From Desulfobulbaceae bacterium (GTDB lineage: Bacteria > Desulfobacterota > Desulfobulbia > Desulfobulbales > SURF-16), in contig JANTFJ010000010.1 of NCBI GenBank assembly GCA_024763495.1, positions 1-16,268 of the forward strand: a stretch of DNA of 16,268 bases, read 5' to 3'. The notes under the pieces were generated by a model. The model saw nothing but the letters and a program-made list of their open reading frames with translations. It was not told the DNA's origin and did no database searches. The position numbers were made by a program, and so were the translations under genes. Below, piece after piece: positions 1 through 8,044 of the stretch (positions are counted from its first letter, which is position 1; each line of letters opens with the position of its first letter).

Positions 1-125
1 CAGCACCTCACGGAGTCGGAGTTTATGCCCTGTTTTTAAGGGTGCTTACCTCTTTGCCCATTTGAGCCTGCTTGAATAGCACCAGTATGCTGCGCAGACA
101 CAGGTAAGCGAGGAACGAGACTCCG
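1..125 (+). repeat. Hairpin-forming intergenic repeat, copy 1 of the CGGAGTCGGAG family
   Basis: Positions 1-53 match the reverse complement of 2471-2523 with one mismatch, and positions 11-54 match 15115-15158 with one mismatch. The block has a tandem hexamer (CGGAGT twice) and a short CCCT/AGGG stem. This copy also forms a larger stem-loop: CGGAGTC (11-17) pairs with GACTCCG (119-125), and GCTTACCT (44-51) pairs with AGGTAAGC (102-109). The window edge cuts the left side, so the true end is not visible. No coding potential is seen. Identity is by hand alignment. Confidence 0.85.
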
Positions 126-191
126 AATGAACAAATCTAAGGCACAGGTAAACGCTTAGAGACTTAAATATTGCAAAGATTTACTCCCTGG

Positions 192-250
192 TGAACGGTT
201 ACCAAGGCAGTGGGGTTGAAGTAGTTTTTCGCCCCTCCCTGAACAGTTAC
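192..250 (+). repeat. Two direct copies of the TGA-N3-GTTAC motif
   Basis: TGAACGGTTAC lies at 192-202 and TGAACAGTTAC at 240-250. The second copy ends on the base before the stop codon of the mltB-like gene (CTA at 251-253 on the plus strand). The 1-250 region holds only this pair and the hairpin repeat to its left. The motif recurs in most other intergenic regions of the window. Confidence 0.7.
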
Positions 251-1351
251 CTATTTTCTTAACTTTTCTGCCAGTTCCGATACGGCCATGGCATAGCGGT
301 TTGAATTATTCCAAGCAGTTATGGCCTGAAAATTAGGGTAACCGGCCACATAACGCATTTTACCGTTTTTCAGCTCAAGGCCGACAATAGTCACTTTTTT
401 ATTGTCCGGCGCAGGCGGCAGATCTATCTTCTGCGTTTCAGCGACTGCTCCCACCTCAACAAAGCCCTTTCTTCCCTTCCTGTAGGCCTGCCGTAATTGT
501 TCACCTGCCAGTTCATCCCCGATTTCCTGATAAATCGGCGCACCGTAAACCCAGCCGAAGCGATGCAGATAATTGGCTATACTGGCCAGGATATCTGGCA
601 CAGACTTCCAGACGTCACGTCTGCCGTCACCATCAAAATCAACCGCGTATTCGCGAAAACTTGAGGGAATAAACTGGGTCTGGCCAAAGGCGGCACCATA
701 GGAACCGGTAACGCTTAAGGGATCAACATTATTATCGCGGCAAAGCAGAAGAAAATGGACAAGCTGCCGGCGGTAAAAGGTTCGCCGACGGGGATAGGCG
801 TCAAACATGGTGTTTAAAGTTTGAAAAAGTTTAAAGGCACCTTTGTGTTTTCCAAAACGGGTCTCAATCCCCCAGATTGCCACAACAATCTCTTTTTCCA
901 CCCCGATCTTTTTTTCCACCTGCTGCAGGATATCAGCATATTGACGAATTTTCTCTCTGCCTTCCTTGATTACATCTTTAGTTATAAATAGTGGATAATA
1001 CGCGTAATATGGCTTGGCCTCCCATTGGGAATCCATTAATTCCAACACCCTTTTCTTAATGGTAACCCGGGAAAATAATTGATCAAGTTCAACTGGAGAA
1101 AAATGATAGCGGAGCCGTAACTCCTTGAACAGTCCCTGATAACGACGGGAAGTAAGATCAATAGCCTGACCATCACTCACCAGATCAGCAGCACTGGGTT
1201 TTTCTTCAGCCAGGCAACAGGGAACAACCGCAAACAACAGAATTGCAAGCCAGATACATATTTTCCCGGTCAGGCGGGCTGAATGTACCAAAATGCTTCG
1301 AGTTTTTTCCCCGCCCATGGGGCGCTGTTGACTCTCTTCTGCTCTGTTCAC
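251..1351 (-). CDS. mltB: MltB-family lytic murein transglycosylase
   Basis: Predicted to cleave the MurNAc-GlcNAc bond of peptidoglycan, releasing 1,6-anhydro-muropeptides, in the periplasm. The 366-residue product has a basic N-terminus and a hydrophobic segment at about 31-45, then CLA before EE near 47-49, which reads as a signal peptide. The cysteines near 45-46 follow a proline, so this is a poor lipobox and the protein is probably soluble or signal-anchored. The SLT_2 domain covers about 65-300. GIETRFGKHKG (161-171) carries the catalytic glutamate, E163. FGQTQFIPSSF (222-232) and DFDGDGRRDVW (238-248) are family hallmarks. The GTG start overlaps the upstream DHH gene by four bases (GTGA), with GAGGAG about 10 bases upstream, so translation is probably coupled. 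No LysM or binding domain is seen after the catalytic domain. Confidence 0.93.
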   Translation of the reverse strand: MNRAEESQQRPMGGEKTRSILVHSARLTGKICIWLAILLFAVVPCCLAEEKPSAADLVSDGQAIDLTSRRYQGLFKELRLRYHFSPVELDQLFSRVTIKKRVLELMDSQWEAKPYYAYYPLFITKDVIKEGREKIRQYADILQQVEKKIGVEKEIVVAIWGIETRFGKHKGAFKLFQTLNTMFDAYPRRRTFYRRQLVHFLLLCRDNNVDPLSVTGSYGAAFGQTQFIPSSFREYAVDFDGDGRRDVWKSVPDILASIANYLHRFGWVYGAPIYQEIGDELAGEQLRQAYRKGRKGFVEVGAVAETQKIDLPPAPDNKKVTIVGLELKNGKMRYVAGYPNFQAITAWNNSNRYAMAVSELAEKLRK

Positions 1352-2316
1352 GGACTAAAGGTCTCCTCAAAGGCATGAAAAAAATCATCAAGCCGGCCTT
1401 GCGGCAGATTGTTTATCCCGGCTGCGGCAGCCCGCCCCCCTCCGCTGGGGAAGCGACGACAGAGATCGACTGCCCCCTGCTTGCGAGCCAGGGGGGCCCT
1501 GACACTGGCCATAAAAGAGCCATCACCATTATCTACCAGCAGGGCATGGGCTTTATCAGGCACTTCCCGGGCTTTTTCATTGGCAAAAACTCCGGCAGCC
1601 CGACGCGGCCAGGTAGCTGCCGGAAATTTATAAATCCGGCCAATTCCGCTGTCAATCAAAGGTGGAGTATTGCGGGCCAGTTCCATATCATGGATAAATC
1701 CCCGGCGCAGTTGAGCCAGGACATCTGACTCGTGATAAAAATCAAGGGGATCGGCAAAGGGACGTACTGCCTCATAGAGCAGGGCAGGAGAAAAATGCAG
1801 ATCACTGAGAACCTTGCCGTACCCATTATAATTAAGCAATTCGCCAATCTCCCGCAGTTTTGCCAGATCATCAGGGGCAGGAGAAATTTCTGAAGCCGCA
1901 GCCTGAGCGGAATCATGGAGATTATCCCCGAAGGCGGCAACTACCGCCCAGGCCCGAAAACGGCCCCCCAGCAAACGATCAACAATCAGTCCGGTACATA
2001 TTTCCGGATCAGGATCAATATCGGTGGTAAGCAAATCAGCAGAGGGTATTTCCCCGGCAAAATGATGATCTATATAATGAATATTATTTCCACGACCAAG
2101 CAGGATATCAAGAGCCTGCCGATTTTTATCAAAAGAGATATCCAATACAGTGATCCGGCTGTCACAGACAGCCGGATCTTCAGCAAGCCGGGCTAAGAGA
2201 TCAATATCGCGCTTTACCCCGGTAATCAGCCGGGATTCTCGAGGTTCGGCAAGACGCAGCTGGTGCAGGGCACAGATACCATCAGCATCGCCGTTAAAAA
2301 CATCATAATCTGTCAC
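1348..2316 (-). CDS. DHH-family phosphoesterase
   Basis: A 322-residue cytoplasmic protein of the DHH superfamily, which contains metal-dependent phosphodiesterases such as NrnA-type nanoRNases and cyclic-dinucleotide hydrolases. The substrate of this branch cannot be read from sequence. Metal-ligand motifs are visible in order: FNGDADG (7-13), VLDIS (57-61), the DHH triad in YIDHH (81-85) and FGDN (129-132). The C-terminus has a DHHA1-like glycine motif, GGGRAAAAG (292-300), with arginine where GGGH is more usual. The start is GTG at 2314-2316, with AAGGAAG about 8 bases upstream. The gene overlaps the mltB-like gene by four bases, so the two are one transcription unit. Promoter signals would have to lie inside the repeat-filled 2317-2557 gap; none stood out. 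It could equally be a nucleic-acid or nucleotide phosphoesterase of another subtype. Confidence 0.85.
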   Translation of the reverse strand: MTDYDVFNGDADGICALHQLRLAEPRESRLITGVKRDIDLLARLAEDPAVCDSRITVLDISFDKNRQALDILLGRGNNIHYIDHHFAGEIPSADLLTTDIDPDPEICTGLIVDRLLGGRFRAWAVVAAFGDNLHDSAQAAASEISPAPDDLAKLREIGELLNYNGYGKVLSDLHFSPALLYEAVRPFADPLDFYHESDVLAQLRRGFIHDMELARNTPPLIDSGIGRIYKFPAATWPRRAAGVFANEKAREVPDKAHALLVDNGDGSFMASVRAPLARKQGAVDLCRRFPSGGGRAAAAGINNLPQGRLDDFFHAFEETFSP

Positions 2317-2339
2317 GGTAGGCTCTTCCTTTTCAAAAC

Positions 2340-2535
2340 GTAACTACTCACGGGGTAAGTTCCGGAACATCGCAAACCACCTGATTGTAACTGTTTACAG
2401 GGTGCCGGAGATTTTTACGAGCTGGCTGGCGCAGCATATTAGTCATACGTAAGTCAGCCTGCTCGCGGAAAGAGGTAAGCACCCTTAAAAACAGGGCATA
2501 AACTCCGACTCCGTGAAGTGCTGGTGAACGCTTAC
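2340..2535. repeat. Mosaic intergenic repeat between lptD and the DHH gene
   Basis: The outer ends are inverted copies of the TGA-N3-GTTAC motif: GTAACTACTCA (2340-2350) and TGAACGCTTAC (2525-2535). Another copy, GTAACTGTTTA (2387-2397), starts a stretch that matches the right arm of the 6735-6844 hairpin in reverse complement (GTAAC..ACAGGGTGCCGGAGATTTT). An internal stem follows: CGAGCTGGCTG (2418-2428) pairs with CAGCCTGCTCG (2455-2465) with one mismatch. The 53 bp CGGAGTCGGAG block (2471-2523) occupies the right part. It fills nearly the whole 241 bp gap between genes and shows no coding potential. Confidence 0.75.
2471..2523 (-). repeat. 53 bp inverted repeat, copy 2 of the CGGAGTCGGAG family
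   Basis: This is the reverse complement of 1-53 with one mismatch (CACCTCAC against CACTTCAC). With copy 1 it flanks the DHH/mltB pair as an inverted repeat about 2.4 kb apart. A third, direct copy is at 15115-15158. Confidence 0.9.
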
Positions 2536-2557
2536 GTGCACTTTATTGCGCGCTGTC

Positions 2558-4843
2558 TTATAATTCACTGGAGCTGGTGACATTCAAGCCGCCATTTTCG
2601 GCGCTCAGGCCAAGACCAACCCGTTCGCCCAGGCCGATAATTGAAAATATTAATGTTGCCTGGTCATCATCCGGGGTATGGGCGGCAGTAAATTTCAGGG
2701 CCCAGCAGCCTGGTTGATAAACAATCCCGAAGGAACAGTCAACAGTTTCACTGCTGTCGAGATTCTGGACAAGGTTTCCTTCCATGGCCCAGGCATCGTC
2801 AAGATGAAAAAGAAAACTGCCGTTTAACTGGTTTATTTCACTGCCTTTAACGAAACGATAATCCAGGGCCAGGCTGTCGCCGTTACTGCCGGTATAACGG
2901 TTAAGGATATCGTAACTGTTTATTCCATCACCATAGACATTATAGGTTGCAATGTATTTTGTTTCCAGGTTGGGCAGCGGATAAAGGTCAAGGGTAAAAT
3001 TAATATCAGAAAAGGGCCTGTGCCTGTCGCCGGCTTCATCCAGGCTTCGCCGCTGTTCATGGATATCATAAGTCTGATCAATAGAAAAATAACCAATATA
3101 ATGATTAAAAAATGATCCGTTGTCAGCAATGCCGCCCAGGAGAAAATCATTTCTGATTTCATAGCGCAGCTTGTTTATATCAGTGAGAGTATCAAGGCTG
3201 TCAAAACAGGGAAGGTCTTCTTCGCTGCCCACATCCATATATTGATAACTTATTTCCGGGCGAATGGAATGATTTAAGCGCTGAACAGAACCCCAGTTGA
3301 CGGCAAAATCACGGCTTAACGTAGTGCCTAGATTAATCTCGGCATCCCATGCTGAACGATTCTGGCTGTCATCCTTATCCCAGGCCAGAGAGTCAGGGCC
3401 ATGATCTTCAACAAGATAAGAAGTCTGCCTGACTCCGGCGGACATTGTGCCTTCAAGTGCCTTGCCGCCAAAGGGCAACGGAGCAACCAGCCGGGGGCTT
3501 AAATCAAGCCGGTGGCCGCCAACCCCTTTGTCCCGCCAGAAATAATCATACTGGGAATCCCAGAGAAAATTCATGCTGGTTGCCGGAACATTGAAATTGC
3601 CGGCAAAAAATATTCGGGGCAGAGTATGAAGCTCGGATGTCTGGCGATCATCATGCCCTTCATCATCAACCCCAATGAATTCCCCGCCCAGAAAAATCGA
3701 ATCCCAATTTTTGGCCAGCTGCACCCGAGATTCCCGAAATGGTACGGTTTTTTCCATCAATCCACGGCTGAACATCTCTTCAAGCGCATTATTACCGGCA
3801 TCAAAACCAACTATGCTTTTTTGAAATTCCTGGAGATAATCCTTATCAGAGACTAAATCCAGATCCACCCGGCCAACCAGATCCGCCCCAAAGTCATAAT
3901 CCATCATACCCCTGAGCCAGTAACGATTAGTTTCATCACGCAGGTAGCCGTCATCCTTATAATCATCCTCTGCCTTATCTTTCAACTTGTCATGCAGATA
4001 ACTGAAGGACAGCAACCCCTTAATCCCGGAATCACCGACATAACGGAACTCAATCCCGGCCACCACGCCCCGGTCAGTCAGGTAACCCGGATACAGGGTA
4101 AGATCAGCACTGGGAGAAAGATTGACAAAATAAGGGGTGACCAGCCCGGTACCACTCCGTTGTGACTGGGAAAACTCAGGCAGGAGAAAACCACTGCGCC
4201 GTTTACGGTTAGCAGGATAAATCATATATGGTAAATAAAAAACCGGAACTCCCTTGACCCGTAATACTGAATGTTTAAGAACCACAACCCCTTCAAGATC
4301 AAGAGTGGCATCAGCAGAACAAAAAATCCAGGGCGGAGATTCTCCCTCAGCAGTAGAGCAGGTAGTCATGGTACTGTTCCGCAGATGATAAGTCATGGTT
4401 CCGGTTTTTTCTACTGTTTCACCGGTGAAATGGAGATTACTCTCTGGTACAAAAAGGGTAGCATCACTGATAGTTGCTGTATTGTCATCCAGATTTAAGC
4501 TGGCCTCCCAGGCTGTGGCTTTCTCTGTTTTAGAATGAAAAGCGAGATTGCCCCTGGCGGTTACCGTGTTTTCCCGGACATTATAACGAACCCAGTCACC
4601 TGTGATTGTTACCGGCGGGCTGCCTTTTTCCACGATCGGAGTCAGCACGACATTACCTTCGGCCACAATATTTTCCGGATTATTGAGGCGGAGCATCTTG
4701 TCGGCACTTATCTCCCAGGCCCCGGAACTGGTCTGTTGAGCCCTGACCTCGGCATCCCGCAGGCCAAGCAGGGCCCCACAGCAAAAAGCCAGGGCAATCG
4801 ACTTTTTGAAAAATGAATATTTTAGAGGATGATTAGGCGGCAT
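2558..4843 (-). CDS. lptD: LPS-assembly outer-membrane protein LptD
   Basis: Outer-membrane barrel that, with the lipoprotein LptE, inserts lipopolysaccharide into the outer leaflet. The 761-residue length is usual for the family. A signal peptide spans about 1-35 (KK, hydrophobic segment, VRA before QQ). The OstA-type N-terminal jellyroll follows at about 40-150 (ISADKMLRLNNPENIVAEGNVVL). The insert then reads FYLPYMIYPANRKRRSGFLLPEF, a strong LptD signature, and the rest is the beta-barrel with alternating aromatic and polar strands and acidic loops. C162 and C175 lie after the jellyroll and could form disulfides, but the E. coli C-terminal cysteine pair is not obvious. The last residues (SSSEL) do not end in the aromatic usual for barrels. 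The ATG has AGGA about 6 bases upstream. It lies 88 bp after ilvD on the same strand. lptE is not in the window. Confidence 0.95.
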   Translation of the reverse strand: MPPNHPLKYSFFKKSIALAFCCGALLGLRDAEVRAQQTSSGAWEISADKMLRLNNPENIVAEGNVVLTPIVEKGSPPVTITGDWVRYNVRENTVTARGNLAFHSKTEKATAWEASLNLDDNTATISDATLFVPESNLHFTGETVEKTGTMTYHLRNSTMTTCSTAEGESPPWIFCSADATLDLEGVVVLKHSVLRVKGVPVFYLPYMIYPANRKRRSGFLLPEFSQSQRSGTGLVTPYFVNLSPSADLTLYPGYLTDRGVVAGIEFRYVGDSGIKGLLSFSYLHDKLKDKAEDDYKDDGYLRDETNRYWLRGMMDYDFGADLVGRVDLDLVSDKDYLQEFQKSIVGFDAGNNALEEMFSRGLMEKTVPFRESRVQLAKNWDSIFLGGEFIGVDDEGHDDRQTSELHTLPRIFFAGNFNVPATSMNFLWDSQYDYFWRDKGVGGHRLDLSPRLVAPLPFGGKALEGTMSAGVRQTSYLVEDHGPDSLAWDKDDSQNRSAWDAEINLGTTLSRDFAVNWGSVQRLNHSIRPEISYQYMDVGSEEDLPCFDSLDTLTDINKLRYEIRNDFLLGGIADNGSFFNHYIGYFSIDQTYDIHEQRRSLDEAGDRHRPFSDINFTLDLYPLPNLETKYIATYNVYGDGINSYDILNRYTGSNGDSLALDYRFVKGSEINQLNGSFLFHLDDAWAMEGNLVQNLDSSETVDCSFGIVYQPGCWALKFTAAHTPDDDQATLIFSIIGLGERVGLGLSAENGGLNVTSSSEL

Positions 4844-4867
4844 TACATTCCTTTGTGGGGTATAGCT

Positions 4868-4902
4868 GTCCGGCCTGATCGCGAAAAATTAAATATCCGG
4901 AC
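4868..4902. other. Inverted repeat in the ilvD-lptD gap
   Basis: GTCCGG (4868-4873) and CCGGAC (4897-4902) form a perfect 6 bp stem with a 23-base AT-rich loop between ilvD and lptD. There is no T-tract, so it is not a convincing terminator. It could be an operator or leader hairpin for lptD, or chance. Confidence 0.25.
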
Positions 4903-4931
4903 AATTTAGGTTTAAGGTTCCGATTTCAAAA

Positions 4932-6596
4932 TTAATCTTTTAATACTGCGCCGGTACTGCCTGAAGTAACCATTTTGGCATATCGGCCCACATAACCACC
5001 GGTAATTTTCGGGGCAGGAGGCTGCCAGCTTTCTTTGCGCCTGGCCAGCTCCGCGTCATCAACATGGATACTCATAGTACGGGCCGGGATGTCAATGTCA
5101 ATAATATCGCCCTCGCGCACCAGAGCGACAGGACCGCCCTCTGCCGCCTCAGGAGAGACATGACCTATACAGGCCCCCTGGGTTCCACCGCTGAACCTGC
5201 CATCAGTAATAAGCGCCACGCTTTTGCCCAGTCCCATGCCGATTATTGCCGAGGTCGGAGAGAGCATTTCCGGCATACCGGGGCCGCCTTTAGGCCCGCA
5301 ATAACGGATAACAACCACATCTCCCTGGTTAATTTTTCCGCCCAGAATTGCTTCCTGAGCCTCCTCTTCAGATTCATAAATACGGGCAGGACCCTGGTGA
5401 CGCAACATTTCTTCCGCCACAGCCGACTGCTTAACCACGCCGCCGTCCGGGGCAAGATTCCCCCGGAGGATAGCAATACCACCCTGCTTATGATATGGAT
5501 CATCAACCGGACGGATTATCTCTCGATCATAAGTTTCGGCCCTGGCCAGATTAGCGCCAAGATTCTGTCCGGTAACGGTTTTTACCTGCTGATGCAGTCC
5601 TGTTTCAGTCTTCAGCAATTCAGCCATAACCGCCTGGACGCCGCCGGCCTCATCCAGCTGCTGCAGACTGTGAGGGCCGCCGGGTATCAGGCTGCAGAGA
5701 TGGGGAACCCGCATACTGACCTCATCAAAAAGGTTGAGATCAAGATCAACCTCAGCCTCCCTGGCAATGGCCGGAACATGCAGAACCGTATTAGTTGAAC
5801 AGCCCAGGGCCATATCAACAGCAATGGCATTTTCAAAAGCCTTACGGGTAGCTATATCCCTGGGCAGAATTTCTTCATGAAACAGATTCATTACCGCCAT
5901 ACCGGCATGTTTGGCCAACCGGATTCGAGCAGCGGAAACCGCAGGCACAGTGCCGTTCCCCGGCAAGGCCAACCCCAGAGCTTCGGCCAGGCAATTCATT
6001 GAATTAGCTGTAAACATCCCGGAACACGAACCACAGGTGGGACAGGCCGCATCTTCCAGCTCGTTTAATTCTTCCCGGGTCATGGTATTGTTCTTGACCC
6101 GGCCTACCCCCTCAAAAACACTGACCAGATGCACGTCCCGCCCCTGGAAACGTCCTGTTAACATGGGGCCGCCGCTGACCATAACCGCTGGAATATTGAG
6201 GCGCAGCATAGCCATTAACATTCCGGGAACTATTTTATCACAATTGGGAACCAGCACCAGAGCATCAAAGGGATGAGCCATGGCCATTATTTCAACGGAA
6301 TCAGCAATAATCTCCCGACTGGCCAGAGAATATTTCATTCCTTTGTGATTCATGGCAATCCCGTCACATACGCCAATGGTGGCAAAGCTGACCGGGGTGC
6401 CGCCCGCCAGCCTGACTCCGGCCTTTACCGCCTTGACAATCTTATCCAGCTCAACATGACCGGGAATAATTTCGTTGTGAGCATGTGCAATACCAATAAT
6501 CGGCCTGTTCAGTTCCTCATTGGTATACCCCATGGCCTTGAAAAGGGAACGGTGCGGTGCCCGCTCCAGTCCTTTTTTCATTACATCGCTACGCAT
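4932..6596 (-). CDS. ilvD: Dihydroxy-acid dehydratase
   Basis: Catalyses dehydration of 2,3-dihydroxy-isovalerate and 2,3-dihydroxy-3-methylvalerate to the 2-keto acids, the step before the final transamination in valine and isoleucine synthesis, with an Fe-S cluster and Mg2+ in the cytoplasm. All 554 residues align with the IlvD/Edd family. CDGIAMNHKGMKYS starts near 77, the family signature CDKIVPGM covers 119-126, and CPTCGSCSGMFTANSMNC covers 185-202. The position that is PC in [2Fe-2S]-type enzymes reads PG here (45-46), as in the oxygen-sensitive E. coli-type enzyme, so a [4Fe-4S] cluster is more likely. SGGT, following a GRF motif, is the C-terminal signature. The ATG has AGGA 9 bases upstream. 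It is a lone ilv gene here, divergent from the radical SAM gene, with a good sigma-70-like promoter upstream. Confidence 0.97.
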   Translation of the reverse strand: MRSDVMKKGLERAPHRSLFKAMGYTNEELNRPIIGIAHAHNEIIPGHVELDKIVKAVKAGVRLAGGTPVSFATIGVCDGIAMNHKGMKYSLASREIIADSVEIMAMAHPFDALVLVPNCDKIVPGMLMAMLRLNIPAVMVSGGPMLTGRFQGRDVHLVSVFEGVGRVKNNTMTREELNELEDAACPTCGSCSGMFTANSMNCLAEALGLALPGNGTVPAVSAARIRLAKHAGMAVMNLFHEEILPRDIATRKAFENAIAVDMALGCSTNTVLHVPAIAREAEVDLDLNLFDEVSMRVPHLCSLIPGGPHSLQQLDEAGGVQAVMAELLKTETGLHQQVKTVTGQNLGANLARAETYDREIIRPVDDPYHKQGGIAILRGNLAPDGGVVKQSAVAEEMLRHQGPARIYESEEEAQEAILGGKINQGDVVVIRYCGPKGGPGMPEMLSPTSAIIGMGLGKSVALITDGRFSGGTQGACIGHVSPEAAEGGPVALVREGDIIDIDIPARTMSIHVDDAELARRKESWQPPAPKITGGYVGRYAKMVTSGSTGAVLKD

Positions 6597-6650
6597 AATT
6601 ATTTTCCTGAATTAAAATTTCACAACCAACCAATCAGCCAAAACTGCAGA

Positions 6651-6679
6651 AAGTTAAGCGCCTGGAGTTAAGGTGTCAA
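6651..6679 (-). promoter_or_regulatory. Probable sigma-70-type promoter of ilvD
   Basis: On the minus strand a perfect -35 box TTGACA (6674-6679) is followed by a 17-base spacer and TAACTT (6651-6656) as the -10 box, which fits the consensus at its first two and last bases. It lies about 55 bases upstream of the ilvD ATG. The leader between is short and has no run of Val, Ile or Leu codons. Confidence 0.45.
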
Positions 6680-6734
6680 GGCAAAATTCTATATTTATCT
6701 TGATAAATAACAAGTATTGTTTTATTTTTATTCA

Positions 6735-6844
6735 GTAACTGGTTACAGGGTATCGAATATTTTCGTCATCAGCCCGGCTTACGTATAACTAATACGCGGC
6801 ACCTGACTGATGACGAAAATCTCCGGCACCCTGTAACCAGTTAC
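6735..6844. repeat. 110 bp near-perfect hairpin repeat
   Basis: The left arm is 6735-6772 and the right arm 6807-6844. The outer 17 bp (GTAACTGGTTACAGGGT at 6735-6751, its complement at 6828-6844) are perfect. A 7 bp imperfect stretch follows, and then the inner 14 bp (ATTTTCGTCATCAG at 6759-6772, complement at 6807-6820) are perfect again. The loop (6773-6806) resembles the loop of the 2387-2465 element (CTTACGTAT..ACTAATA..GC). Each end is a TGA-N3-GTTAC-family motif. It lies between the divergent ilvD and radical SAM genes. Confidence 0.9.
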
Positions 6845-7033
6845 AGTTCGGTGTTTTTAACGGTAGGTTTTAAGAGTGTGAGTAGTTACTTTATTTATTA
6901 AGAAACTTAAAGATACCATCAATTCAACTTATCGGGCAACCAGGAAAACTTTATTTCCCTTGAGGCTTTGCAAAAACATTAACTGCTAATTTGACATCAT
7001 CAGGCGCTTTAAACGAGTTTAACAAACGCAATT

Positions 7034-7106
7034 GTTACTGTTCAGCCCCCCCTACTTTATCTGCTCACGAGAGATACTTCCTGTTGGCAGTCAACTGAAT
7101 AGTTAC
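7034..7106. repeat. Small element bounded by inverted TGA-N3-GTTAC motifs
   Basis: GTTACTGTTCA (7034-7044) and TGAATAGTTAC (7096-7106) face each other across about 50 bases that are otherwise unique in the window. The right motif ends 17 bases before the ATG of the radical SAM gene, where a Shine-Dalgarno sequence is not obvious. A similar CTGAATAGTTAC lies just before the PilZ gene. Confidence 0.5.
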
Positions 7107-7123
7107 CCCTTAATCTACATATT

Positions 7124-8044
7124 ATGAAATATTTATTCGGCCCGGTCAATTCCCGCCGCCTGGGTCTTTCGCAGGGGATTGATCTCCTGCCCGCTAAAAT
7201 TTGTGACTTCAACTGTATTTACTGTGAAATAGGCTCCACAACCAACCTCACCTGTGAACGGCAGGAATATACTCCAAGCAGTGAAATAATTGCCGAAATA
7301 AATCTGTTGCTGGCCGACCAGCATCCTCCTATAGATATTTTTACCATAACGGCCAGCGGAGAACCTACCCTGCATACCGGGCTGGGCCGGATTATTGCTC
7401 ACCTGAAACAAAAAACAGCAAAGCCGGTTGCCGTTCTGACTAACGGTTCCCTGCTTTATCGCCAGGAGGTGCGCCGGGAACTTCAGGAGGCGGATATTGT
7501 CATCCCCTCCCTTGACGCGGCCCTGGAGAAAAGTTTTCGTAAAATAAACCGGCCGGCTGAATGTGTCAGCCTTGCTGATATTATTAGCGGAATGAAATTG
7601 TTCTGTAAAGAATTCAATGGGCAGGTCTGGCTTGAGATCCTGCTTCTTAAAGGAATTAACGATAGTCCCGAGGAAATTGCCGCGCTCAGGAAGGCGGTTG
7701 CGGACATTCAACCGAATAAAATTCAATTGAATACCGTGGCCCGTCCCCCCCTCGAATCATATGCGGCTCCTCTGAAAGAAAACGAACTAAAGGAAATAAG
7801 CCGGCAGCTACCCGGCTCTGTGGAAATTATTGTAGATTTTGCCAAGAGGAAACGAAAAAACTGTGGGAACGCCACTGAGGCGGATATCCTGGCCATGCTG
7901 CGAAGGAGACCATGCACTGAATCTGATATACGCGAAGCTCTTAATCTCGCCCGGGTTCAGCCCTTACTGGATCGCATGATAACAGAAAATGTCCTGACCA
8001 GGACGATGCATTCCGGCAAAACCTTCTATGAACCAAAATTGTAA
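7124..8044 (+). CDS. Radical SAM protein (COG0731-like)
   Basis: A 306-residue cytoplasmic protein. KICDFNCIYCEIG (25-37) gives the CX3CX2C cluster motif, C27, C31 and C34, that binds the [4Fe-4S] cluster cleaving S-adenosylmethionine. TASGEPTLH (76-84) is the SAM-binding GE motif of this branch. The FGPVNSRRLGLSQGIDLLP opening (5-23) is typical of the group often labelled wyosine synthetase-related radical SAM, but bacteria lack wyosine and the true substrate is unknown. Residues about 245-306 look like a winged helix (ADILAMLRRRPCTESDIREAL). Start is ATG with no clear Shine-Dalgarno. The stop codon TAA (8042-8044) lies inside a repeat motif. RNase E/G follows 123 bp downstream on the same strand. 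Confidence 0.85.
   Translation: MKYLFGPVNSRRLGLSQGIDLLPAKICDFNCIYCEIGSTTNLTCERQEYTPSSEIIAEINLLLADQHPPIDIFTITASGEPTLHTGLGRIIAHLKQKTAKPVAVLTNGSLLYRQEVRRELQEADIVIPSLDAALEKSFRKINRPAECVSLADIISGMKLFCKEFNGQVWLEILLLKGINDSPEEIAALRKAVADIQPNKIQLNTVARPPLESYAAPLKENELKEISRQLPGSVEIIVDFAKRKRKNCGNATEADILAMLRRRPCTESDIREALNLARVQPLLDRMITENVLTRTMHSGKTFYEPKL

Larger units (their letters stand above)
6597..7123. other. 527 bp divergent intergenic region
   Basis: No open frame of interest was found on either strand. From left to right it holds the ilvD promoter (6651-6679), a 110 bp hairpin repeat (6735-6844), a TGAGTAGTTAC motif (6879-6889), a small palindrome TTAAAC-GA-GTTTAA (7009-7022) and an inverted motif pair (7034-7106) next to the radical SAM gene. 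No riboswitch or leader-peptide attenuator was recognised upstream of ilvD. Confidence 0.7.

Noticed and set aside
2912..2922. TGA-N3-GTTAC-like motif inside lptD
   Set aside because: It is part of a conserved coding stretch of the barrel, with no flanking repeat sequence; a chance match is likely.
5064..5798. 244-codon open frame antisense to ilvD
   Set aside because: It lies fully inside ilvD, which has complete family motifs, and its product shows no recognisable domain and has the composition expected of an antisense shadow.
6597..6734. Leader-peptide attenuator or riboswitch for ilvD
   Set aside because: The leader is short and shows no peptide rich in Val, Ile or Leu codons and no terminator/antiterminator pair.
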